Shown piece by piece: positions 12,531-19,605 of a DNA stretch of 22,235 bases. The DNA lies in assembly GCA_021648225.1 (NCBI GenBank), contig JAKITE010000035.1, positions 1 to 22,235 on the forward strand. Direction: 5' to 3'. Both the position numbers and the translations under genes were made by a program. Below the pieces are notes generated by a model. The model ran no database searches and was not told where the DNA came from. It saw nothing but the letters and a program-made list of their open reading frames with translations. The DNA comes from Paracoccaceae bacterium. GTDB lineage: Bacteria > Pseudomonadota > Alphaproteobacteria > Rhodobacterales > Rhodobacteraceae. Every line of letters begins with the position of its first letter. The first letter of the stretch is position 1.

Positions 12531-15499
12531 TAGCCCAAATCTGCCAGCCGTTGCATGGCGGTATTCAGGTTTTTGACCTCTTCATCCAGCACAACCAGCC
12601 GAGCGCGATTTTCTTCCACCACGGCAGCCGGAGCTTTGCTGACGAATTTTTCATTGGCCAGCTTACCTTTTATACCACCAGCCTCTTTGACCAATTTTTC
12701 CAGCGCCTTGGTCAGGCGAGCTTTTTCTGCATCCAGATCAATCACATCGGCCAGCGGCAGGCAGAATGTTCCGCCCTCAACTGTTATGGTTACCGCGCCT
12801 TTCGGGGCTTCATCCGCAAGAGATATGTCCGAGACCCGCGCAAGCCGATGTATCAACAAAGAATTACCCTGAAGCGCGGCTTTGCCGGCATCGGACAAAT
12901 CAAGCTGCACCATCGGGATTTTCGCCCCTGCGGGCACCCGCATTTCAGCGCGCACCGAGCGGATGGCGTCGATCAGATCAATCACCCAGCCCATTTCGGC
13001 ATCTGCTGCAGGGTTAATCAGGCTATCCCCGTATTCAGGCCAATCTGTATGAACCAGCATTTTTTGGCGCGGCGCAATATCGCCCCAAAGCTGTTCGGTG
13101 ATAAAGGGCATAATCGGGTGCAGCATGATCAGACATTGATCAATCGCCCATGCCATAGTCGCACGGGTTTCGGCAACCACCGCCGGATCATCCGATTTGA
13201 ACATCGGTTTGGCGAATTCCACATACCAGTCGCAAACCTTGCCCCAGACATGGGCATAAAGGCCCATCGCGGCATCGGAAAAGCGGTAGCTTTCAAGGGC
13301 TTTATTGGTGGTTTGCAATGCCCGCGCGGTTTCGCCGACAATCCATTTATTGACGGTTTGGGTGACGCTTAACGGGTCAAAATCCGCGCTTGGTTTGCAT
13401 TCGTTCATCTCGGCAAAACGCGCGGCATTCCACAGCTTGGTGCCGAAGTTGCGATACCCCGTTAGGCGCGCGGTGCTTAGCTTTAGGTCTCGGCCCATTG
13501 CCGACAGGGTGAATCGCAGCGCATCTGCACCAAATTCGTCGATCATTTCCAGCGGGTCAATGACATTGCCGGTGGATTTGGACATTTTCTTGCCCTTTTC
13601 GTCGCGCACCAGCGCGTGCACATAGACCGTGTGGAACGGGATTTTGTCAGTCACTGCCAGTTGCATCATGATCATACGGGCGACCCAGAAAAAGATGATG
13701 TCAAAGCCAGTGATTAACACCGATGTAGGGAAGTATTTCTGGAATTCGGGGGTTTCCTCAGGCCAGCCGAGGGTACCGATGGGCCAGAGGCCGGAGGAAA
13801 ACCATGTGTCTAGGACATCGGGGTCGCGGTCGAGGATTAAGTAGGCCTGCCCAGCATTTGGATTTTCTCCCATAATATTGCTATGAATACCAATTCCAGG
13901 CAACGCTTCAGTCTTTTGTCCTTTTTCATCAAAGTAATGGGGGTCAAGCTCAGATTCCCGAACTTCACCGCTCCAAACATAATGTGACTTTGCATTTACT
14001 GCCGCTTCCTCAAAAGTAGCTGCGCAAAACTCTTTCCCGTCAGGCCCATACCAAACCGGTATCTGATGCCCCCACCAGAGCTGCCGCGATATACACCACG
14101 GCTCGATATTTTCCAGCCAGTGGAAATAGACCTTGCGGTCACTTTCGGGCATGATCGTCACTTCGCCGGATTTCACCGCGTCAATCGCGGGCTGCACGAT
14201 TTGTTTGGTGTCGACATACCATTGGTCAGTCAGCATTGGCTCGATCACCACCTTGGAGCGGTCACCAAAGGGCTGCATGATTTTTTTGTTTTCGACGTAG
14301 GGGATCATGTGCGGAGCGGTGGGTGAACCCGCTGGCGCGGAACCACCCACCCTACGGTCAACGTCTTGTAGGGTGGGCGATTCACCCACCATTTCGAGAA
14401 CCATGACCGCCAACCCCAATGCGGTGATATCCTCAACCACCGCTTTGCGGCACTCAAATCGATCCATACCACGGTAAGCCTCAGGCACGATATCGCCCGT
14501 TACCATATGGCCCGTTGTGTCCATCAGCGGATACATCGGAATGTCATTGCGCTTGGCCACCGCATAATCGTTAAAATCATGGGCGCCGGTGATTTTCACA
14601 GCACCCGAGCCAAAATCGGGGTCGGGGTATTCATCGGTGATAATCGGGATCAAGCGATCACATAGCGGCAAATGCACCATTTTGCCCACGATGGGTTTGT
14701 AACGCTCATCGCTTGGATGCACCGCAACCGCACCGTCACCCAGCATGGTTTCGGGGCGCGTAGTGGCGATGGAGATATAATCGCGGGTTTCGCGCAGGGT
14801 CACATTGCCGTCTTCGTCTTTCTCGACATATTCATAGGTTTCACCATCCGCCAGTGGATATTTGAAATGCCACATATGGCCGTCAACTTCGATATTCTCG
14901 ACCTCGAGATCGCTGATCGCGGTTTCAAATTTCGGGTCCCAGTTGACCAGACGGTTGCCTTTGTAAATCGTGCCTTTGTTATACATATCAACAAAGACTT
15001 TCAGCACGGCATCGTGGAAATTGCCTTCTTCGCCCGATGGCGCCCCCGGCGCGCCGGACATGGTAAACGCATTGCGCGACCAGTCACAGCTGGAACCAAT
15101 ACGTTTTAGCTGATCAATAATAATATTGCCGGATTTTGCTTTTTGCTCCCACACACGTTTGACAAAAGCATCGCGGCCCATTTCTTTGCGGGTGGTTTTA
15201 CCCTCGGCAGCCAATTCGCGTTCTACTACCATTTGGGTGGCAATACCCGCATGGTCCTGCCCCGGTTGCCACAGGGTGTCATAGCCCTGCATGCGTTTCC
15301 AGCGCACCAGAATATCCTGCAAGGTGTTGTTGAATGCATGGCCGATATGCAGGCTGCCCGTGACATTGGGCGGCGGGATCATGATGGTAAAAGCTTCAGC
15401 ACCCGGCTTGGCATTTGCACCGGCCTTAAACGCGCCGCTGCTTTCCCATTTTTCGTAAATTGCAGCCTCGCAAGCTGCTGCATCAAAATTCTTTTCCAT
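12530..15499 (-). CDS. valS: Valyl-tRNA synthetase, with two extra segments
   Basis: Charges tRNA-Val in the cytosol. The 989-residue class-I synthetase has PPPNVTGSLHIGHAF with HIGH at 51-54, the CP1 editing region with TTRPETMLGDGAVAVHP (246-262), WCISRQLWWGHQIP (468-481), DVLDTWFSSGLWP (561-573) and KMSKS at 638-642. The C-terminal tail is a predicted coiled coil (ALEKLVKEAGGIKGKLANEKF). Two places are longer than in E. coli ValS. Residues 371-397 are the translation of a pair of REP-like palindromes. Residues of roughly 508-550 form a second extra segment with lower GC. Frame and all catalytic motifs are intact, so the enzyme is expected to work. It stands alone, with a GAGG about 9 bases before the ATG. 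The DUF2235 gene diverges from it. Confidence 0.96.
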   Translation of the reverse strand: MEKNFDAAACEAAIYEKWESSGAFKAGANAKPGAEAFTIMIPPPNVTGSLHIGHAFNNTLQDILVRWKRMQGYDTLWQPGQDHAGIATQMVVERELAAEGKTTRKEMGRDAFVKRVWEQKAKSGNIIIDQLKRIGSSCDWSRNAFTMSGAPGAPSGEEGNFHDAVLKVFVDMYNKGTIYKGNRLVNWDPKFETAISDLEVENIEVDGHMWHFKYPLADGETYEYVEKDEDGNVTLRETRDYISIATTRPETMLGDGAVAVHPSDERYKPIVGKMVHLPLCDRLIPIITDEYPDPDFGSGAVKITGAHDFNDYAVAKRNDIPMYPLMDTTGHMVTGDIVPEAYRGMDRFECRKAVVEDITALGLAVMVLEMVGESPTLQDVDRRVGGSAPAGSPTAPHMIPYVENKKIMQPFGDRSKVVIEPMLTDQWYVDTKQIVQPAIDAVKSGEVTIMPESDRKVYFHWLENIEPWCISRQLWWGHQIPVWYGPDGKEFCAATFEEAAVNAKSHYVWSGEVRESELDPHYFDEKGQKTEALPGIGIHSNIMGENPNAGQAYLILDRDPDVLDTWFSSGLWPIGTLGWPEETPEFQKYFPTSVLITGFDIIFFWVARMIMMQLAVTDKIPFHTVYVHALVRDEKGKKMSKSTGNVIDPLEMIDEFGADALRFTLSAMGRDLKLSTARLTGYRNFGTKLWNAARFAEMNECKPSADFDPLSVTQTVNKWIVGETARALQTTNKALESYRFSDAAMGLYAHVWGKVCDWYVEFAKPMFKSDDPAVVAETRATMAWAIDQCLIMLHPIMPFITEQLWGDIAPRQKMLVHTDWPEYGDSLINPAADAEMGWVIDLIDAIRSVRAEMRVPAGAKIPMVQLDLSDAGKAALQGNSLLIHRLARVSDISLADEAPKGAVTITVEGGTFCLPLADVIDLDAEKARLTKALEKLVKEAGGIKGKLANEKFVSKAPAAVVEENRARLVVLDEEVKNLNTAMQRLADLG
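14318..14355 (-). repeat. REP-like palindrome b inside valS
   Basis: On the minus strand it reads GTAG (14355-14352), GGTGGGTG, an 18-base centre with its own CCGC/GCGG stem, then CACCCACC. The 8-bp outer stem and the GTAG foot match the layout of REP sequences handled by RAYT (TnpA-REP) transposases. It is translated in frame as part of valS. Confidence 0.75.
14368..14390 (+). repeat. REP-like palindrome a inside valS
   Basis: On the plus strand it reads GTAG (14368-14371), GGTGGG, the loop cgattca, CCCACC. It is oriented opposite to palindrome b, and the two GTAG feet face each other across a 12-base linker (14356-14367), the arrangement of a BIME unit. Confidence 0.75.
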
Positions 15500-15524
15500 A
15501 ACCCATGCCTCAAGTCCTGATTTT

Positions 15525-15549
15525 GCGCGGTTTTACCCAAACCCCGCGC
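15525..15549. promoter_or_regulatory. Hairpin in the valS leader
   Basis: GCGCGG (15525-15530) pairs with CCGCGC (15544-15549). With a bulge, three more A-T pairs can form inside. It starts 26 bases upstream of the valS ATG, so it is likely transcribed as part of the leader. There is no U-run and no T-box features, so attenuation is not supported; an effect on translation or RNA stability is possible. Confidence 0.3.
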
Positions 15550-15618
15550 CAATGCAAAGGGGCATTTATACTGCCGGGGCTTCCAGCTTGTGCTTAAGGT
15601 ATAAACATCGGTGAATCT

Positions 15619-15681
15619 CGGGGTTATCCCCGTATTGCGTTTAAACAATGCGGACGTTTGAAATTCACCCCGCCAGCGGGG
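15619..15681. other. Two small hairpins in the valS/DUF2235 divergent region
   Basis: CGGGG-TTAT-CCCCG (15619-15632) and CCCCGC-CA-GCGGGG (15668-15681) flank a GTTTAAAC palindrome within attgcgtttaaacaat. GGTGAAT at 15610-15616 is complementary to ATTCACC at 15663-15669, so the hairpins sit in a larger inverted arrangement. The 276 bp between valS and the DUF2235 gene hold no credible gene; these, the valS leader hairpin and the REP at 15726 are all I see. Confidence 0.35.
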
Positions 15682-15725
15682 ACGGAGGCCATTACACAAT
15701 GTGACGTGGCAGGTATGTGAAAAAA

Positions 15726-15751
15726 TGTAGGGTGCGTGGTTTCCACGCACC
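15726..15751 (+). repeat. REP-like palindrome c, 26 bp, upstream of the DUF2235 gene
   Basis: It starts with T then GTAG (15727-15730). A perfect 9-bp stem follows, GGTGCGTGG (15731-15739) and CCACGCACC (15743-15751), with loop TTT. It ends 24 bp before the DUF2235 start codon. The whole 26 bp recur exactly, inverted, at 18261-18286. Confidence 0.85.
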
Positions 15752-15775
15752 GTTTGTTGTTCATGCATAAAATGG

Positions 15776-16861
15776 ATGCAGCCGGCCGCTCAGCCTGCTA
15801 ACCTGCCGCAAAATCAAAAGGCCCCGAAATTGCGCACTCATATTTTTATTGTTGACGGCACGCTCAGCCGTATTGCCCCGGGGCAGGAAACCAATGCAGG
15901 GTTGTTTTACAAATTGCTGGCCGGAATGCCTGCCAACCGTGAAATAACCTTGGGGTATGATCCGGGGATACAGGGCAAAGGGTTTCGGAAATGGGTGGAT
16001 GCTGCATCGGGATACGGGATTAACCGATCTATATTGGCCGGATACGCAACCCTTTCCAGACGCTATCGCCCCGGTGACAGGATTGTTTTGCTGGGGTTTT
16101 CACGGGGGGCTTATACGGTGCGCTCCATCGCGGGGATGATTGCCGAAATCGGGTTGTTGCGCCATGATGTGGTGACCTCCAGACGGGTTCATCAAGCATT
16201 GAGGCATTATCAGGACAATATACTGTCTACGCAAGGAATTGATTTCAAAGAAAAATATGGTCACTATCAGCCGGTTCGAATTGAAATGATCGGGGTGTGG
16301 GACACGGTTAAAATGTTGGGCCTGCCTTATCCGGTTATCAATCGTCTAGCCCCGATGGCCACGGAATTTCATGATCATAGCCTGTCATCAAACATCAAAA
16401 ACGCCTTTCAGGCATTGGCGTGTGATGAAAATCGCGTCGCGTTCAAGGCCATTCCATGGGTCTGCCAACCGGATTGGCAAGGCCGACTTGAACAGGCCTG
16501 GTTCCCCGGTGCCCATAGCGATATTGGCGGCCATAACCTGAAAATGCCAAAGGCCCGCCCCCTGTCCAACATCCCGCTGGTCTGGATGCTGGAACGGGCC
16601 GAAGAATGCGGCATAACCCTGCCCGATAACTGGCGCGAAAAATTCCCCTGTGATGCTGCGGCCCCCGCGCAGGGCTGTTATTCGGGCATCGCGCGCTATT
16701 TCATGACCCGCGAACCACGGCAATTCGGGCCACCCAAAACCGATTATGTCCACCCCAGCGTTAATGAGCGCCGATTTCAGGTTCTGGATTACACCCCAAG
16801 GGTCACCGGCATTCCTTTGGCAGATTTACCGTCGCGACAAGTCGTCGAAAAAACCCGTTAA
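15776..16861 (+). CDS. DUF2235 alpha/beta-hydrolase domain protein
   Basis: A 361-residue protein of the DUF2235 family, which includes T6SS phospholipase effectors of the Tle1 type. The hydrolase elements are present: THIFIVDGTLSR near the start (21-32), the nucleophile elbow LLGFSRGAYTVR with Ser109, MIGVWDTVKMLGLP with Asp176 (171-184), and WFPGAHSDIGG with His247 and Asp249 (242-252). PLSNIPLVWMLERAEECG (about 262-279) is typical of the Rhodobacterales subgroup. No signal peptide or membrane helix is seen, and no T6SS gene, immunity gene or VgrG is near, so an effector role is not supported; a housekeeping esterase or lipase is as likely. The ATG at 15776 has no clear ribosome site. A TTG at 15830 (LRTHIFIVDG) is an alternative start that would remove a Pro/Gln-rich 18-residue leader. 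Confidence 0.82.
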   Translation: MQPAAQPANLPQNQKAPKLRTHIFIVDGTLSRIAPGQETNAGLFYKLLAGMPANREITLGYDPGIQGKGFRKWVDAASGYGINRSILAGYATLSRRYRPGDRIVLLGFSRGAYTVRSIAGMIAEIGLLRHDVVTSRRVHQALRHYQDNILSTQGIDFKEKYGHYQPVRIEMIGVWDTVKMLGLPYPVINRLAPMATEFHDHSLSSNIKNAFQALACDENRVAFKAIPWVCQPDWQGRLEQAWFPGAHSDIGGHNLKMPKARPLSNIPLVWMLERAEECGITLPDNWREKFPCDAAAPAQGCYSGIARYFMTREPRQFGPPKTDYVHPSVNERRFQVLDYTPRVTGIPLADLPSRQVVEKTR

Positions 16862-16942
16862 AGCGGACAGCGCATAAAATATGATGGACATTCCTTACAA
16901 GTTAATTAGCAATGCTTTGACAACTGGCAAAAGGGTTCGGGT

Positions 16943-18298
16943 ATGACTGAAACATGGCTTTCAATGAGCGCCGCTGATCTGGGGCGCGGGATTGCAGCGG
17001 CAAAAATTGATCCGGTTGATCTGTGTGAACAGTATTTAACTGCCATTGACACACACCGATACAGCAACCGGATTTACGCACGCACCACCAAAGCCCGCGC
17101 CCGTGCCGAGGCCTTGGCCGCCAGCCGGCGCGCCAAAAACAGCGTGCGGCGCGGGCCACTGGATGGCGTGCCGATCAGCTGGAAAGACCTGTATGACAGC
17201 GCCGGAACGGTGACCGAGGCTGGTTCAGCCCTGTTGGCTGGCCGCGTGCCTGGCAGTGACGCACAGGTGCTGGCCAACGCCACCCGCGCCGGTCTGGTTT
17301 GCCTTGGCAAAACCCACATGACCGAACTGGCATTTTCAGGGCTGGGGTTGAACCCTGTCACCCAAACGCCACCAAATGTGTATGATCCCGATCTTGCACC
17401 GGGGGGGTCTTCGTCCGGCGCGGCAACATCTGTCGGGTTTGGGCTGGCGGCGGCTGGCATTGGTTCGGATACCGGCGGGTCAGTGCGCATTCCGGCAACA
17501 TGGAACAATCTGGTCGGCTTGAAAACCACCTCGGGCCTGTTGTCGCTTTCTGGCGTTGTGCCGCTTTGCAGCAGGTTTGACACGGTGGGGCCGTTATGTC
17601 GATCTGTTGAGGATGCAAGCCTGTTGCTGGCGGCAATGCGGGGGGTTGCTGCACCTGATCTTGGCCATACCCCCCTGCAAAGCCTGCATTTTGCAGTGCT
17701 GGAAACCGTGGCAATGGAAGATTGCCGCGAAGAACCTTTAACAGATTTTGAAACAGCATTAGAAAAACTGGCAAATGCAGGCGCTAAAATCACCCGCATC
17801 AAAATCCCCGAGGTCGCACAAGCCATGCCGCTTTCGGCCTGCCTTTATACATCCGAGGCCTATGCCCAATGGGGCAAGGAAATCGAGGCGGAACCCAATA
17901 AAATGTATCCGCCGGTTAAAGAAAGATTCGAGGCCGGACAACAGTTTTCAGCGGTGGAATATGTGCGGGACTGGCAAAAACTGCATGCTTTGCGCAAGGC
18001 ATACAAGGCAGCCACCGCCGCGTTTGATGCGGTGCTGATCCCGTCCTCGGCCATTTTACCGCCCGACCGTGAACGCCTGTTGCGTGACGCGGATTATTTT
18101 ATATCCGAAAACCTGCTGGCATTGCGCAATACCCGTATTGGCAACCTGATGGGGCTTTGTGCCATTACCCTGCCTACCGGCACCAATGGGTGCGGCATCA
18201 TGGCCATGGGCGCTCCGTTTGGTGAAGCAAAGCTGTTGCGCGTGGCAGCGGCGATGGAACGGTGCGTGGAAACCACGCACCCTACAATTAACCGCTAG
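16943..18298 (+). CDS. Amidase (amidase signature family)
   Basis: A 451-residue Ser-cisSer-Lys amidase that hydrolyses a carboxamide to acid and ammonia. The triad is visible: Lys81 in PISWKDLYD, the Gly-Ser-rich loop GGSSSGAA (154-161) with the cis-serine, and the nucleophile Ser180 in GSDTGGSVRIPA. LGKTHMTELAFSG (121-133) is also typical. It resembles GatA-like amidases, but no gatB or gatC is near and the protein is shorter than most GatA, so a stand-alone amidase is preferred; the substrate is unknown. AAGGG precedes the ATG. The last dozen codons (RCVETTHPTINR) are encoded by REP-like palindrome d plus the bases after it, so the natural C-terminus has probably been replaced. It is followed after 106 bp by an aminotransferase gene and ftsK on the same strand. 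Confidence 0.88.
   Translation: MTETWLSMSAADLGRGIAAAKIDPVDLCEQYLTAIDTHRYSNRIYARTTKARARAEALAASRRAKNSVRRGPLDGVPISWKDLYDSAGTVTEAGSALLAGRVPGSDAQVLANATRAGLVCLGKTHMTELAFSGLGLNPVTQTPPNVYDPDLAPGGSSSGAATSVGFGLAAAGIGSDTGGSVRIPATWNNLVGLKTTSGLLSLSGVVPLCSRFDTVGPLCRSVEDASLLLAAMRGVAAPDLGHTPLQSLHFAVLETVAMEDCREEPLTDFETALEKLANAGAKITRIKIPEVAQAMPLSACLYTSEAYAQWGKEIEAEPNKMYPPVKERFEAGQQFSAVEYVRDWQKLHALRKAYKAATAAFDAVLIPSSAILPPDRERLLRDADYFISENLLALRNTRIGNLMGLCAITLPTGTNGCGIMAMGAPFGEAKLLRVAAAMERCVETTHPTINR
18261..18286 (-). repeat. REP-like palindrome d, 26 bp, within the end of the amidase gene
   Basis: This is the exact reverse complement of the copy at 15726-15751. The stem arms are 18261-18269 and 18273-18281, the loop AAA, and the GTAG foot reads on the minus strand from 18285 to 18282. 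The amidase stop codon lies 10-12 bases beyond it, so the repeat is translated. Confidence 0.85.
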
Positions 18299-18404
18299 GC
18301 AGGAAATCAGACCAACCTGAAACCATGAAACCTATAGACCTGCCGCATAATTGACGGTAAACTGTCTCGAATTGGGCGTTCAGACCCATTGTAACGAGGC
18401 ATAT

Positions 18405-19601
18405 ATGCAGAACCCCCAACGATTTTCGGCCTTGCCGGAGTATGCGTTTCCGCGTTTGCGCACCCTGCTTGATCCCCATCCGGCGGGTGGTGAAGTGGTG
18501 GCTATGTCTATTGGCGAACCCAAACACAGGTTTCCGGACTTTGTGCCCCGGATTATTGCTGATAACGCTGACGGGTTTAATGTTTACCCCCCCAATAACG
18601 GCATACCGGAGCTGCGCATGGCAATCGCAGGTTGGCTGGAAACCCGCTTTGACCTGAAAAAGGTTAATGAAAACACCGGGGTTTTGCCATTAAACGGCAC
18701 CCGCGAGGGGTTGTTCAATGCCTGTCTTGCTTTGTCGCCTGAACTTAAAGCTGGCCAAAAACCGGCCATCCTGCTGCCCAATCCGTTTTACCAATGTTAC
18801 ATGGTGGCGGCGCGCGCGGTCGGGGCTGATCCGGTCTATGTGAATGCCGAACCAAAAAATGGTTTTCTGCCTGATTTTCACGCTTTGCCAACTGAAACGC
18901 TGGATCGCACTACCATTGTTTACATGTGTTCCCCGAGCAACCCGCAAGGGGCGGTGGCATCGGCTGAATATTGGCAAAACCTGCTGGCATTGGCTGAAAA
19001 GCATGATTTCAGAATTTTTGCCGATGAATGTTATTCCGAGATTTACCGCGATACACCCCCTGCGGGCATCTTGACCGCTGTGCAGGAAACCGGCATTAAC
19101 CCCGAACGGGTCTTGGCGTTTCATTCGCTTTCCAAGCGTTCAAACCTGCCGGGATTGCGCTCGGGTTTTGTGGCTGGCGGGCCGGATTCCATTGCGGAAT
19201 TGCTGCAATTGCGCAGCTATACCGGCGCGCCTTTGCCCTTGCCCTTGCAAAAAGCCGCAGCGGCCGCATGGGCGGATGAGGCACATGTAATTGAGAATCG
19301 TGCGCTTTATCAAAAAAAATTCTCGCTGGCGGACCGGATATTGGGTAATGTGCCAGAATACCATTCGCCGCGGGCTGGATTCTTTTTATGGCTCAAGGCA
19401 GGGAATGGCGAAAAAGCCGCATTACAGCTTTGGCGAAACAGCGGTGTTAAAGTATTGCCGGGTGCGTATTTATCGCATAACACGCCAAATGGTAATCCGG
19501 GTTTTGAGTATATCAGAGTAGCACTGGTTGCAGATTTTCCTGAACTGGAGCGCGGCTTAACCGCGATCAGGGATTATTTGCTTTCGGAACAGAACGGTTG
19601 A
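18405..19601 (+). CDS. PLP aminotransferase class I/II, DapC-like
   Basis: A 398-residue fold-type I aminotransferase. VVAMSIGEPKHRFPDFV (31-47) and YPPNNGIPELRMAI (61-74) are the N-terminal substrate and PLP segments. CSPSNPQGAV has Asn179, FADECYSEIY has Asp207 and Tyr210, HSLSKRSNLPGLRSG has the Schiff-base Lys244, and the substrate-carboxylate arginine lies in YIRVAL. The pattern, with SKRSNLPGLR, fits the N-succinyl-diaminopimelate aminotransferase (DapC) group used in lysine and peptidoglycan-precursor synthesis. Related subgroups act on aspartate or aromatic residues, so this is a likely rather than certain function. The frame is open back to 18351, but the ATG at 18405 has GAGG 4 bases upstream. 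ftsK begins 5 bases after its stop, suggesting an operon. Confidence 0.85.
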   Translation: MQNPQRFSALPEYAFPRLRTLLDPHPAGGEVVAMSIGEPKHRFPDFVPRIIADNADGFNVYPPNNGIPELRMAIAGWLETRFDLKKVNENTGVLPLNGTREGLFNACLALSPELKAGQKPAILLPNPFYQCYMVAARAVGADPVYVNAEPKNGFLPDFHALPTETLDRTTIVYMCSPSNPQGAVASAEYWQNLLALAEKHDFRIFADECYSEIYRDTPPAGILTAVQETGINPERVLAFHSLSKRSNLPGLRSGFVAGGPDSIAELLQLRSYTGAPLPLPLQKAAAAAWADEAHVIENRALYQKKFSLADRILGNVPEYHSPRAGFFLWLKAGNGEKAALQLWRNSGVKVLPGAYLSHNTPNGNPGFEYIRVALVADFPELERGLTAIRDYLLSEQNG

Positions 19602-19605
19602 AAAA

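Noticed and set aside
16917..16947. Consensus -35 TTGACA before the amidase gene
   Set aside because: The only -10-like sequence at a tolerable distance overlaps the start codon (TATGAC, 19-bp spacer), so a promoter here is not supported.
18391..18404. 14-bp match (ttgtaacgaggcat) to the reverse complement of the hairpin arm near 3465-3478
   Set aside because: One 14-bp match between two sites is expected about once by chance in a window of this size, and here the GAGG is explained as the ribosome site of the aminotransferase gene.
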